Program-made: the position numbers and the translations under genes
Notes under the pieces: model-generated
Told to the model about the DNA's origin: nothing
Seen by the model: only the letters and a program-made list of their open reading frames with translations
Databases searched by the model: none
Part shown: piece after piece, positions 53,036 to 62,398 of the stretch
Position numbering within the stretch: the first letter of the stretch is position 1
How the letters are laid out: each line of letters begins with the position of its first letter
Assembly: GCF_021025955.1 (NCBI RefSeq)
Contig: NZ_JAJNCL010000009.1
Location: 124,001-188,000 of the forward strand
Length of the DNA stretch: 64,000 nucleotides
Origin: Rhodococcus qingshengii
GTDB taxonomy: Bacteria; Actinomycetota; Actinomycetes; Mycobacteriales; Mycobacteriaceae
Reading direction: 5' to 3'

Positions 53036-54502
53036 TTGAAGATTCGCGACCTACGCACGCAGTCGGGAATTATCCCCCGCCTCACTGTCCGTTGGCTGAT
53101 GATTGCAGCCGCGACAATCTTTGCTTTCTGGCCTACCTGGACCAATTTGTGGAGGAGCACTGCGAGTGGCACCGCCATAGGATACGTTTTCGTCCTCCCC
53201 CTCCTGTGCCTGATAGCTGCCGTCGGAACAGATTTACGACGAGGCCCGGACCTCCCGATCCATGATCGTGAGACGGACAAGATTGTCGGCGGTATCGGCT
53301 TACTGGTGTCGCTGGGGTTGCAGGCACTCCTCATGCCACGTTTTGCCGAGAACTACGAATTGATGCATATCGATGTAATCGCGGCTTGGGTATTTGTCTG
53401 GAGCGCAGCGGTTCTCATGTTCGGGTTACGTCCAGTGAATCGTTACTGGGCAGTATGGGTTGTCCCGATCCTTCTGGCTCCGCTCATCTACCGCACGTTG
53501 GCGACTGAACTCGGCGGCACACGCTTCGACTACAGCATCATCATGGTGCTGGTCGCTTCGGCCGCCACGACGATCGCCGTCAGTCGAACGTGGAAGAGGG
53601 GATTCGCCGGGTTCGTCGGCTCGTCCCTCTTGGGTGCAGGCTTGGTCTACTACCTCTCCCGTCAGTACCCGACTGCGCCGTTGTTCAGCATCCAGCTGCT
53701 ACCGGCATTAGGTAGCGCATTGCTGGTAGGCGGGTTCTTCTACCTGTACGAGCGACGCGGAAAGTCTTGGAAGCCGTTCGAGCGTCCGCTCCGGAATCCT
53801 TCGACGTCAACCAGCAACTGGACGATCCTGGTGGTGTTCGCCGCAGCGATTGTGATGTTCTTTACGCCAGTGCCCACCGCACAGAACGTTCCGGTCTCGG
53901 TAGGGCCGCCGGCGACATCCGACCCACGACTCGTCGTACCCGCTGGTTGGCGTGAAATCTCGACCACCGAATACGACTGGCCGAGAAAGTACTTCGGTTC
54001 CACTTCGGCACTCACTCGCCAGTCGATTCGTGCCGACACACCCAACCCTGCATGGGACAGCCAGATGCGCCCACGCACCGTCCAAATGGACGTTGTTCAA
54101 GTGCGTCGCCCATCCACTTTGGCTGTCTATCCGAGCAACACAACCTATGATCTCCAGAATGCACGTGTCAGCCCGCCGGTACGAGTTGAGTTGAGCCGTG
54201 GGGTGGTCGCAGAAATGTACACCGTTGTCGACGACTCCCTCCTCCTCACCTGGAGCAACCTCAATTTCGTGTGGACACGTGGCGACGGTGCCGCACAGCG
54301 CGTCACACTCTTGACAGTGGACAATCATGAACCGAATGCCTTGTTCCCCGAACCGAAACCATCGATGGCGTCGAATGGAAGCAACACCTTGGCCGTTCTA
54401 CTCAGAGGCCGGATATCGACGGTGGACAGTGAATCTCAGTACAAGGACCTCGGTATGCTCCAGTCACTCGGAAGGCTTGTCGTGGAGGCACAGAAGTGGT
54501 AA
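53036..54502 (+). CDS. Membrane protein with exosortase-like helices and EpsI-like C-terminal domain
   Basis: The start is probably TTG 53036 (LKIRDLRTQ), 488 residues; an upstream frame from 52961 is possible but its start lacks a clear ribosome-binding site. The N-terminal 270 residues have about eight helices with exosortase-like spacing (FWPTWTNLWRSTASGTAIGY, IGLLVSLGLQALL, WSAAVLMFGLRPVNRYW) but no catalytic Cys-Ser-Gly motif. The C-terminal domain (about 290-488: WREISTTEYDWPRKYF, VQMDVVQVRRP, TYDLQNARVSPPV, TWSNLNFVWTR) resembles EpsI-like proteins. So it looks like an exosortase/EpsI fusion without sortase activity. It overlaps the next gene by 7 bp, coupling it to a GT2 synthase. Resemblance is by eye. 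Confidence 0.6.
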   Translation: MKIRDLRTQSGIIPRLTVRWLMIAAATIFAFWPTWTNLWRSTASGTAIGYVFVLPLLCLIAAVGTDLRRGPDLPIHDRETDKIVGGIGLLVSLGLQALLMPRFAENYELMHIDVIAAWVFVWSAAVLMFGLRPVNRYWAVWVVPILLAPLIYRTLATELGGTRFDYSIIMVLVASAATTIAVSRTWKRGFAGFVGSSLLGAGLVYYLSRQYPTAPLFSIQLLPALGSALLVGGFFYLYERRGKSWKPFERPLRNPSTSTSNWTILVVFAAAIVMFFTPVPTAQNVPVSVGPPATSDPRLVVPAGWREISTTEYDWPRKYFGSTSALTRQSIRADTPNPAWDSQMRPRTVQMDVVQVRRPSTLAVYPSNTTYDLQNARVSPPVRVELSRGVVAEMYTVVDDSLLLTWSNLNFVWTRGDGAAQRVTLLTVDNHEPNALFPEPKPSMASNGSNTLAVLLRGRISTVDSESQYKDLGMLQSLGRLVVEAQKW

Positions 54503-55947
54503 TTCCCAATCTCTCGGTTGAGGACGAAAGCTCCGAGCAATTCAAACGAGCCGCACTCCACGACGCTGTGAACGGACTGCGTGAGCGCAAACCGATTTCA
54601 TCGGCATCAGTTGCGTTCTATCCATGGCAGCGCAACATCCTGCTCGCGATTCTCGCGATCACAATCGCGTGTCTTGTCTTCTTCCTGACTCCCACGCTCA
54701 TCGTTCTCACATTGGTGTGCACGCTCGGGTACGTGTGGGCGATGGTGGATCGACTTGTGTTGTTCACACGAGGTTTGGATGCTTCCTCGATCGTGACGAT
54801 CAGCGATCAAGAGGCAAGCGCACTTTCGGATGAAGATCTCCCGCACTACACAATCCTTGTTCCGGCGTACAACGAACCGGAAGTAGTCGGGGACCTGATT
54901 TCCGCCATGCGCGCGATCGACTACCCCTCGGCCAAATTGCAAGTGCTGTTGCTCCTCGAAGAGGATGACGCTGTCACGATCGACGCTGCAACTGCCGCCG
55001 GAGTCGATGAAGTGGTGAGCATCTTGAAGGTTCCCGCTGCAGATCCACGTACCAAACCCAAAGCCTGCAACTACGGATTGCACTTCTCAACCGGCGAGAT
55101 AATCACCATCTATGACGCCGAAGACTCTCCGGATCCTCTTCAGTTACGCCGCGTAATAGCGACTTTCGCGAAGCTTCCAGCGAATACTGCGTGTGTGCAG
55201 GCAAAACTAGCGTTTCACAACGGAACTCAGAACCTATTGACTGCGTGGTTTACGGCCGACTACGCACTCTGGTTCAATTTCATCCTCCCGGGACTGATGC
55301 GGAGTCAATCACCAATTCCTTTGGGAGGCACGTCCAATCATCTTCGCCGAAGTGTGCTCGACGAGATCGGCGCCTGGGATCCCTTCAACGTCACCGAGGA
55401 TGCAGACCTCGGAGTCCGCATCGCCGAGAGCGGTTACCGGACCGCAGTTCTGAACTCGACGACGCTGGAAGAGGCCAACAGCGACACGATCAACTGGATC
55501 CGCCAACGCTCACGCTGGTACAAGGGTTACCTGCAGACTTGGTTGGTTCATATGCGTCAACCGTTGAAACTGTGGCGCGGACTCGGCACGGTCGGATTTC
55601 TACGCTTCACCATCTTGATGGCGGGGACACCCATTGTGGCGACACTGAACATGGCGTTCTGGCTGATAAGTCTGGGTTGGATCCTCGGCCAACCCGAGGT
55701 CATCCACGACGTGTTTCCCAACTACGTCTATTTTCCCGCCCTCGTGTCACTCGTGTTCGGTAACGCCGCAGTCCTTTACATGAACTTGGTGGCATGCCGA
55801 GAGACGCGAAATCCTATGCTGCTGATAGCTTGCCTGACCGCTCCGCTTTACTGGGTATTGATGAGCATCGCAGCCATCAAAGGCACATATCAGTTGATAC
55901 GCAACCCGTCTTACTGGGAGAAGACCTTCCATGGCTTGAACACGTAA
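54496..55947 (+). CDS. Processive GT2 glycosyltransferase (cellulose synthase-like)
   Basis: This 483-residue membrane beta-glycosyltransferase starts at GTG 54496 (GGAGG upstream). It has two N-terminal helices (about 46-66 and 70-90), the GT2 catalytic domain and C-terminal helices (about 365-470). Catalytic motifs are ILVPAYNEP (about 120-128), IYDAEDSP (Asp207, Asp210), TEDADLG (300-306) and QRSRWYKG (337-344); the last is the QxxRW signature of processive synthases. The start overlaps the exosortase-like gene, so the two proteins probably act together. Product unknown; cellulose, hyaluronan-type and beta-glucan polymers are all possible. There is no PilZ domain in the protein. Confidence 0.87.
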   Translation: MVIPNLSVEDESSEQFKRAALHDAVNGLRERKPISSASVAFYPWQRNILLAILAITIACLVFFLTPTLIVLTLVCTLGYVWAMVDRLVLFTRGLDASSIVTISDQEASALSDEDLPHYTILVPAYNEPEVVGDLISAMRAIDYPSAKLQVLLLLEEDDAVTIDAATAAGVDEVVSILKVPAADPRTKPKACNYGLHFSTGEIITIYDAEDSPDPLQLRRVIATFAKLPANTACVQAKLAFHNGTQNLLTAWFTADYALWFNFILPGLMRSQSPIPLGGTSNHLRRSVLDEIGAWDPFNVTEDADLGVRIAESGYRTAVLNSTTLEEANSDTINWIRQRSRWYKGYLQTWLVHMRQPLKLWRGLGTVGFLRFTILMAGTPIVATLNMAFWLISLGWILGQPEVIHDVFPNYVYFPALVSLVFGNAAVLYMNLVACRETRNPMLLIACLTAPLYWVLMSIAAIKGTYQLIRNPSYWEKTFHGLNT

Positions 55948-55949
55948 CC

Positions 55950-57230
55950 TCAATTCCCGATCAATACTTGTTGCGCGGGTTGAGCTTTGGAGCTTGCGGT
56001 CCGATCACTCTCCGTCGACAAACATGCAAAGGCGAGTACGACTGGTAGCCAGTAATAGGCCTGCTCGAAGAACGCCGATGTCAGAGCGAATGTCATCATC
56101 GAGACCAGCACGCCGGCCGCGGCAGCGTTCTTGCCGGACTTCATCGATCTGAACGCGACCAGTGCCGTCGCGCAGATGATCAGTGCCACGGCAAGGGCAA
56201 GCACCACCCCGCCTTGGTACCAGGATCGTAGGAAAACATTGTGAACGACTGTGACATTGTCGAACGAGGCAGCATTCGCCGAGTTCAAACCGACTCCGGA
56301 CAGCGGATGCGCACGAATCGCGTCCCACGCGAATCCGTAAGTGTCGTTACGGATCTCGAGCGTGCTGACAGCCTTGGTCTGGCCGGTGACCTGGAGGTAT
56401 CGATCGGCCGGCGTCTCCAGGTGCTTGCCGAACTCGGTGTAGGTGATTGCGATCCAGAAAAGAATGGCGGCACCGACAAAACTCTTGGTGATGGTGGTGA
56501 TCTTCACTCGCGAAGAAATCGCCACGACGATCAATCCGATCGCGCAGGCCGACAACGAACTCAAACTACCGGTCGCCAGCAGTCCCACCGCGTTCACGAT
56601 CGAGATCAGCACCAGAACGAGCCGATTCTCTACCTTTCGCACCGCAGCCCCCAGGCAGAGAATCAATGCAAGTGAGGACATGATGCCCAGAACGTTCGGA
56701 TGACCTGCCAGCCCTGGAGCACGACCGTTTACAACACCGAATCCGAAGACGGATGAACCAGCCAGTTGGATGGCGGCGACCAGAGCAGAAACCGATTGGC
56801 TTGCGATGAACGCAATACAGATACGCCTGACAAAAGCCGGATCACGCTGGACATTGGCGACCATCACAAATATCCCGAGCCCGAGAACAATGAAAAGTTG
56901 GACTCCAACATAGAGATTTCCGGTGACATCACTGCCACGCGTCGCCGTTACCGTCGCGACGATGGCTGCGTAGCCGGCCATCAACCAGATGCTGACAAAC
57001 TGCGGCCGAGCGACTCGTCCGAGCGCTACTGAGGCCACGATGACCACAAGCACCGCCATCGCCCATAGCTGTGTGACGGTGCCGGGCAACGAGCGGTATA
57101 TCGGAACTACGATCGCAATCGCCATCCAAATGACGGTGGTCGGCGAAAATGGAACTCTGGCTGTTCGCCTTGCCGTCGGAGCGACACCATCACGAAGGCC
57201 TTCAAGTCTGACTTGACTCGGCGTTGTCAT
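55950..57230 (-). CDS. O-antigen ligase/Wzy-like polymerase
   Basis: This 426-residue protein with about 12 hydrophobic helices starts at ATG 57230. The periplasmic loop near the C-terminus contains the family signature: DTYGFAWDAIRAHPLSGVGL (about 295-315) then NVFLRSWYQGG, as in PF04932 ligase/polymerase proteins. It would polymerise the flipped repeat units, so it is the likely Wzy partner of Wzx and the Wzc-type kinase. It is convergent with the GT2 gene, with a 2-bp gap, and thus apart from the main leftward operon. A ligase role for attaching polymer to another carrier is the alternative. Confidence 0.83.
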   Translation of the reverse strand: MTTPSQVRLEGLRDGVAPTARRTARVPFSPTTVIWMAIAIVVPIYRSLPGTVTQLWAMAVLVVIVASVALGRVARPQFVSIWLMAGYAAIVATVTATRGSDVTGNLYVGVQLFIVLGLGIFVMVANVQRDPAFVRRICIAFIASQSVSALVAAIQLAGSSVFGFGVVNGRAPGLAGHPNVLGIMSSLALILCLGAAVRKVENRLVLVLISIVNAVGLLATGSLSSLSACAIGLIVVAISSRVKITTITKSFVGAAILFWIAITYTEFGKHLETPADRYLQVTGQTKAVSTLEIRNDTYGFAWDAIRAHPLSGVGLNSANAASFDNVTVVHNVFLRSWYQGGVVLALAVALIICATALVAFRSMKSGKNAAAAGVLVSMMTFALTSAFFEQAYYWLPVVLAFACLSTESDRTASSKAQPAQQVLIGN

Positions 57231-57464
57231 TGAGTTCCTGCTTCCGACAATCGAATTTTTTGCATTTCACCCTCAATTTCACCCTTCACCAACGGCCGAC
57301 TGAATAATCCCCGCTCAGAGAAGAAGTCAGTCCCCGTCAGCGCCGTCGCGTAACTGCAAATAAGCGAATCGCCGGCGAAAAACTTTGCCACGACATGGCA
57401 GATATCCAAATGTCCTCGACTTGTAGCCGAAAGGAAGTGGCATATACCTCTCGGCTCAGGCAAT

Positions 57465-57809
57465 ATGACCGCTATGAGTGGTTTCTCCGCATGGGTCGAG
57501 CATCAACTGGAACTTCGCTCGTTCAGCGACATCCAGGAAGCTGCGCGTGCGCTGAAGATTCGACCTTCCGAACTGAGTCGATGGCTTTCGGCCAAGCGCC
57601 CTCCCACGCAGGACACGATGCGGACGGCATGTCAGGTCTTCGACGCTCCGATTACAGAGGTGCTCGTAGCCGCCGGTTATCTGACTCCTGAAGAAGCGCG
57701 GCCGGAAACGACCCCACCGTCGGTTCTGAATTCGATCGCGACGCAAGCCCTGGTGGACGAACTCGCCCGCCGCGGTATCGATCAACACAGCGGTATCGAT
57801 CAACACTGA
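57465..57809 (+). CDS. Small helix-turn-helix protein
   Basis: This 114-residue protein has an HTH in residues 19-52 (SFSDIQEAARALKIRPSELS then RWLSAKRPPTQDTMRTACQV) like XRE/Cro-type DNA-binding domains; the GYLTPEEARPET segment that follows is common in actinobacterial regulators of this kind. The start is ATG 57465 or 57474; the ribosome-binding site is weak. The C-terminal end is a short tandem duplication (GIDQHSGIDQH) from an 18-bp direct repeat, which may be recent. It lies alone between the polymerase and galU, and its targets are unknown; regulation of the polysaccharide genes is a guess. Confidence 0.7.
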   Translation: MTAMSGFSAWVEHQLELRSFSDIQEAARALKIRPSELSRWLSAKRPPTQDTMRTACQVFDAPITEVLVAAGYLTPEEARPETTPPSVLNSIATQALVDELARRGIDQHSGIDQH

Positions 57810-57964
57810 GCTGCCAGAATCGCATCTAGCTTGGAGCAGGAATTGATCGCGAGTGTGCCCGAATGAGCCCGGGCTACCGACGTTCACATGCGCGCACGCA
57901 GAAATGGTGCGGATTCTCTTGCACCAAAACATATTTCGACCTCTGTTGTCATGGGCGGGATTCT

Positions 57965-58888
57965 TCAGTAGGTCAGCTGCGGATCGGGCTGATCCAATCG
58001 TTCCTTGAGCCAGACTCTCAATTCCGGTCCGTACTCGGTGCGGCTGAGCGCATGGTCGAGAGAAGCTCGCAGAAAGCCGCCCGGGTTACCCAGATCGTGG
58101 CGGGTACCGTGATGGACGACGACGTGAACCGGATGGCCCTCCGCGATCAACAGCGCTATCGCATCCGTCAGTTGTAGCTCGCCACCTTGACCTGGCAAGA
58201 TTCGCCGGAGTGCATCGAACACGGCTCGATCGAGAAGATAGCGTCCGGCCGCGGCGAGAGTGGACGGAGCATCCGCTGGGTCCGGCTTCTCCACCATGCC
58301 GACCACCGCGAGCACATCGGGATCGTCGCCTTCCACAGGTGCTTGCACGTCGAACACTCCGTAGGCACCAACACGATCCGGCGCGACGTCGAACGCGCAC
58401 AGCACGGAACCGCCGCGCTCGGCACGCACCTTCGCCATCGCGTCGAGAACGCCGCAGGGGTGAACCAGGTCGTCGGGAAGCAGCACCGCGAACGAGTCCT
58501 CATCCGCATCCAGCACCGATTCGACAAGACCGACAGCGTGTCCCAACCCCAGCGGAGACTCCTGCACAACCGGCTCCACCGAGATCAGGCCCGGAGCACG
58601 CCGCACGCGCTCGAGCAGATGATGCTTTCCGCTGGCCGCAAGCTTGCCTTCCAACACCAGATCCTCGACAAAATGCCCGACGACCGATGCCTTGCCCGGC
58701 GCAGTGACGATCACCAGACGTTCCGCGCCTGCCTGCGCCGCTTCGCTTGCGACCAGCTCGATCCCGGGTGTATCGACCACGGGGAGCAACTCTTTCGGAA
58801 CCGTCTTGGTGGCCGGGAGGAAACGAGTCCCCATCCCAGCAGCCGGCACCACCGCAGTCTTGAAAGACCGTTCAGCGCACCCTGTCAT
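57965..58888 (-). CDS. galU: UTP-glucose-1-phosphate uridylyltransferase
   Basis: It makes UDP-glucose from UTP and glucose-1-phosphate, feeding the UDP-glucose dehydrogenases and glucosyltransferases. The 307 residues have the nucleotide-binding loop AAGMGTRFLPATKTVPKELL (about 16-35), the QESPLGLGHAVG segment and VLLPDDLV metal-binding region, and VGMVEKPDP for sugar binding. GalU signature residues Arg and Lys in the N-terminal motif are intact. The ATG at 58888 starts MTGCAERSFKTAVV. It is convergent with the HTH gene and distant from the ugd genes, but clearly part of sugar-nucleotide supply for this locus. Confidence 0.94.
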   Translation of the reverse strand: MTGCAERSFKTAVVPAAGMGTRFLPATKTVPKELLPVVDTPGIELVASEAAQAGAERLVIVTAPGKASVVGHFVEDLVLEGKLAASGKHHLLERVRRAPGLISVEPVVQESPLGLGHAVGLVESVLDADEDSFAVLLPDDLVHPCGVLDAMAKVRAERGGSVLCAFDVAPDRVGAYGVFDVQAPVEGDDPDVLAVVGMVEKPDPADAPSTLAAAGRYLLDRAVFDALRRILPGQGGELQLTDAIALLIAEGHPVHVVVHHGTRHDLGNPGGFLRASLDHALSRTEYGPELRVWLKERLDQPDPQLTY

Positions 58889-59469
58889 CGTTCACCTCTC
58901 CGCTCACGCGATGTTTCACACACTTACCGTTACGCGCATGCAGCGGTCGTCCCCTCATTTAGACGACCGAGGCTCACACCGCATGTACAGCCTGCGCACA
59001 AGGTCTACCGGGCGACCGAGGCCGTCGCAAGTTGACTCGAACTCGGAATTCGTTGCGCGCGAGAGCTACACACACCCCCGCATTGTCACTCCCACGACGG
59101 TCGCACCAAACTCCGCTCACTACCCGTTACCACGGCGAACTGTCGTGCCCGCTTTTCGACGTCAATCAGAACGGGACCGCCCTGTCAACCAAACGGGCAG
59201 GTACAGCACAACTTCCGATCGCAGCGGTCCGATCGAACCGTCCTCATGCGACCGGACGTAGGTCCTGCGGGCGCCGCGTCGATGGTCCCGCCCTGTCGCG
59301 GCGGCTTTCAAGTTCGGTTATCCGCAGGTGAATGCCACTGAATGCCACTGAATGCCATTGAATACAAACGAAATACGATCATCACATCACAAAGACACGT
59401 TCAGGTTGTTATCAAATCGTGATCAAATATCCGCTGCGCGAATAGTAGAAGGGTCGACCGGAGACCGCG
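58889..59469. other. Intergenic region between galU and the GH5-like gene
   Basis: These 581 bp contain no supported gene. The right part (59360-59450) is unusually AT-rich for this genome and holds short repeated ATCAAAT/GTGATCAAAT motifs. A 10-bp tandem repeat occurs at 59331-59360. The galU promoter must lie in the left part, just above 58888. Confidence 0.5.
59331..59360. repeat. Three tandem copies of a 10-bp repeat
   Basis: AATGCCACTG occurs at 59331-59340 and 59341-59350, and AATGCCATTG (one change) at 59351-59360, followed by AATA. It lies in the non-coding region between galU and the glycoside hydrolase gene. Confidence 0.85.
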
Positions 59470-60618
59470 CTAACCTGCCAGTGAAGTGATCACGTCGAAG
59501 AGTGGATCGTCAGGCCCGATGTCCATCGTGCACTCGTTCGGACGTGGATCCGGAACGAAGGCCCACAGGAGGGCTCCCGCCGTGCCGGCCGCCTTCTGAC
59601 CCGTCAGCTTCATCTCGATATTCGTGGCTCTGGTCGCCAGTGATTCACAACTGCCCGCCAATTCGCCTGTCTCGGCAACCAACAACGGCTTCCCGACGGT
59701 CGTCGCCTGTTCGATGCGACGCGCTAGTCCGTTCCACTGATCGCCCGGAAGCGGTACCCCGTCCGCTCCGTAGTCGTGATACTGCAGAACGTCGACGAAG
59801 TCGGACTCGCTCACGTATTGGTAGTCGTCACCAGCAGTGCCGCACTGACCGCCCCCGACGTATCCCGCCGTGATCAGAGTGTTCGGATCAATCGCGCGAA
59901 GCTCGGCGCCTGCCGTGTCGAAGAACTCCCGCAACACCTGCGCGGAATCAGACGGACACGTTCTCGTCCACCAATTGCAGGCCGCGTCGGTGCACAGACT
60001 TGGCTCCGGCTCCCCCACCAACTCCCACGCCGCGACGGAAGGTTCGTTCTTCCAGCGGTCGACGGCGGTGTGCATCCAGTCCTGGAAGCTCATGATGGCT
60101 CGACCCGGGATCAGGTTCGCGACCTTCCAGTCGTCGGTGTACCAATCCCTGGATTTGAATTGCCCGTCATCGCACCCACTGTCCTGGGGTGAGAGCACCG
60201 GAATCGTGAACTGGTTGTGCCGCGCCGCAGCGTCGAACACCGCGTCCATCGGGCCGAAATCCATCTCTCCGGAGAATTTGTTCACCGCAAGAGCTTGGAA
60301 GGCGTTGAAGCGTGTGACGGAGTTCGGTGGCAGCGAACCGAAGTACGCGTCGAGGTCGACCATGGCGCCACAGCCGAAGTTCACCGACCAATCAGTGGCC
60401 AGCTGATAGGCATTGAGCCCGGTAGGCCACCACGGCTGTCCGTCCAGTGTGAGTCCGTTCGACGACGCTCCGACCCGAACCTGCTTGGGAGAATCGGCTC
60501 CCGCGGGCATCACGAACATCCCCACCACCGCCGCGACGGCCACAACACCGGCTACAGCGGAAGCGACACGGCGCCGGACTGTGCCACGCTCACGCGGACG
60601 CACTTCTTCAGAAGACAT
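59470..60618 (-). CDS. Secreted GH5-like glycoside hydrolase (cellulase/mannanase fold)
   Basis: A TIM-barrel hydrolase with 382 residues from ATG 60618; a TTG at 60624 is an alternative start. The basic N-terminus (RPRERGTVRRRVAS) and hydrophobic segment (AVAGVVAVAAVVGMFVMPAG, about 21-40) form a signal peptide or anchor. The substrate-binding domain begins SNGLTLDGQPWWPTGLNAYQ. The two catalytic carboxylates fit Glu203 (acid/base, in WELVGEPEP) and Glu316 (nucleophile, in LLVAETGEL), as in clan GH-A. Cys-rich loops (CGAMVD, CDDGQ, CTDAACNWW, CPSDS) may form disulfides. It resembles the BcsZ/EPS-type hydrolases of synthase-dependent systems and is adjacent to a BcsB-like gene, so trimming of the nascent polymer is plausible. 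Confidence 0.78.
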   Translation of the reverse strand: MSSEEVRPRERGTVRRRVASAVAGVVAVAAVVGMFVMPAGADSPKQVRVGASSNGLTLDGQPWWPTGLNAYQLATDWSVNFGCGAMVDLDAYFGSLPPNSVTRFNAFQALAVNKFSGEMDFGPMDAVFDAAARHNQFTIPVLSPQDSGCDDGQFKSRDWYTDDWKVANLIPGRAIMSFQDWMHTAVDRWKNEPSVAAWELVGEPEPSLCTDAACNWWTRTCPSDSAQVLREFFDTAGAELRAIDPNTLITAGYVGGGQCGTAGDDYQYVSESDFVDVLQYHDYGADGVPLPGDQWNGLARRIEQATTVGKPLLVAETGELAGSCESLATRATNIEMKLTGQKAAGTAGALLWAFVPDPRPNECTMDIGPDDPLFDVITSLAG

Positions 60619-60664
60619 CTGCAACCATCCACGTCATACGGACAATCCTCCCATACGAATTGCC

Positions 60665-62398
60665 TCATCGCCCCGTCTGGCGTTCACCGGTGATGCGATA
60701 CAAACGCCAGGCCGACGGGTCCATGCCGCCGTCGTTGGACACTTCGAGCGTCAGCGCTCCGACCCCTCCGGCGCCGGTGTCGTACATCGTCGGATAGCGC
60801 CGATTGACGGCGTCCGAAACGCCACGACCGGTATTCGGAACCGACAGGATGTACTCGACGTGATGTTCGGCGGGGTTGTTAAGTACGCGCACGAAGTCCG
60901 CATCGGAAGGCACGACAAACTGCCGAGGGTTGTTCGAGGACGCCACGACGGCATAGCTCTCCACGGTGTCGAGCAGAACCGAACCCTCCGGCAGATCCAA
61001 GTCGTCCAAATACTTGGCGATGCGACGCTCGGCCGCAAACGTGCGGAGATTCGTCTGCTCCTCGAGGTTCTTCCGGCCCGGAATGATCGCGCTGGCAATG
61101 GAATGCTCGAGCACTGCGAGCCGGGCATTACCCATCGCGACAAACGTGACCAATGTCGACCCGACCAGCAAACACAGAGAGATCACAAGGGGCAGAGAGG
61201 GTCCCGACTGCTCGGGGTACGTCGTCACCGAGCGTGAAGCAGCAGATCCCGGTCGGCGCGTGACAACCGGAACGCCGCGCGGAGCGATCAGCACGACCAG
61301 CACGAAGCACAGCGGAATGATCGAAATGTAGAAGCGCAGAAGGGGAAACGTCGAACCCATCACGTAGAGCAGTGTCTGAGCGCCGAGGATCGCGCCGAAC
61401 AGCACAAGAGGCACGACCACTTCGGCGTCCCGCCGCCGGAGTGCGTAGATGATTGCCAGGACCGCGAACACCGGGAGCGCCGGCCCGAGTACGGCCATTT
61501 CGGTAATAGAGAAAGCAAGGCGTGTAATCGGCGAGTCGGTTCCGGCCCCAGCCTGCTCGAGGATGGAACTGTTCCCGTACACCGACGAGAACTGTTGGAA
61601 CGCTTGACCCGTGATGAGCCAGCTGGCAAACGACCACAAGACGAACGCCAGGAATCCCGGCATCATCACGACGACACCGTCGAGTGCCGCTGCCCAGAGC
61701 CGCAAGCCAGGTCCCGCGCCCTCGCCCCGTTCCTCCGCGGTCGGTTGAAAACGAAGCCAACTCACCACAGTCACCAGCACCACCGCGACGAACAGCGGTG
61801 CCAATGCGTCGTATCGGGTGAGGTACGCCAGTGCAAATGCGAGGCCGGCACCGATGAGGTCGTGTACGTCGTCGCTGCGAATCCACCGAATCAAACGACG
61901 TGTCGCCCACAGAACGAAGAACAGGAACGGGGCTTCGCTCATTCCGCTCGCCGCGTACATGACGATCATCGGATTGACAGCGAACAGCACGGTAAGGACG
62001 ACGGTGACCCATCGCGCACACCCACGGTCGCGACTGATCCCGCGTATCTGAACCACCGCACCAGCCATGAACGCCGCGGACATCACGACCGCAGTGATGT
62101 TCCACCGCAGCAGGTCCGGCCACCAGTGGCCCATCAGGCCCATCGGAATCTGGACGGCCGCCGTCAACGGGGTGAACACGAATCCGATCGCCGCGAAGTG
62201 CGGATCACGGCTGAGCAGCATTGCCGACACCGCGGCAACACGGCTGAGCGAGTCGGTGAAGATGAAGCCGATGCCGGCGTTCATCCACACACCCAACGCG
62301 GTGTAGATCGCGAAGAGGACAACAAACATCCGCCAGGGCTTGCGGCCCGGCAGGTCGTGGACCGCGACGGACGGGGCCGGGCGATCGGTGACGGTCAC
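60665..62398 (-). CDS. Multi-spanning membrane protein, GT-C-like
   Basis: This 577-residue integral membrane protein has about 11 helices followed by a soluble extracytoplasmic domain of about 110 residues (FAAERRIAKYLDDLDLPEGS, RQFVVPSDADFVRVLNN, PTMYDTGAGGVGALTLEVSN). The first loop contains GIGFIFTDSLSRVAAVSAML, with an Asp in the position of the GT-C catalytic loop, and helices such as SEAPFLFFVLWATRRLIRWI and AFALAYLTRYDALAPLF are like lipid-phosphosugar-dependent transferases. The start is GTG 62398, overlapping the BcsB-like stop (GTGA), so they are co-translated. No exact family assigned; a polyprenyl-phosphosugar-using glycosyltransferase is the best guess. Confidence 0.65.
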   Translation of the reverse strand: MTVTDRPAPSVAVHDLPGRKPWRMFVVLFAIYTALGVWMNAGIGFIFTDSLSRVAAVSAMLLSRDPHFAAIGFVFTPLTAAVQIPMGLMGHWWPDLLRWNITAVVMSAAFMAGAVVQIRGISRDRGCARWVTVVLTVLFAVNPMIVMYAASGMSEAPFLFFVLWATRRLIRWIRSDDVHDLIGAGLAFALAYLTRYDALAPLFVAVVLVTVVSWLRFQPTAEERGEGAGPGLRLWAAALDGVVVMMPGFLAFVLWSFASWLITGQAFQQFSSVYGNSSILEQAGAGTDSPITRLAFSITEMAVLGPALPVFAVLAIIYALRRRDAEVVVPLVLFGAILGAQTLLYVMGSTFPLLRFYISIIPLCFVLVVLIAPRGVPVVTRRPGSAASRSVTTYPEQSGPSLPLVISLCLLVGSTLVTFVAMGNARLAVLEHSIASAIIPGRKNLEEQTNLRTFAAERRIAKYLDDLDLPEGSVLLDTVESYAVVASSNNPRQFVVPSDADFVRVLNNPAEHHVEYILSVPNTGRGVSDAVNRRYPTMYDTGAGGVGALTLEVSNDGGMDPSAWRLYRITGERQTGR

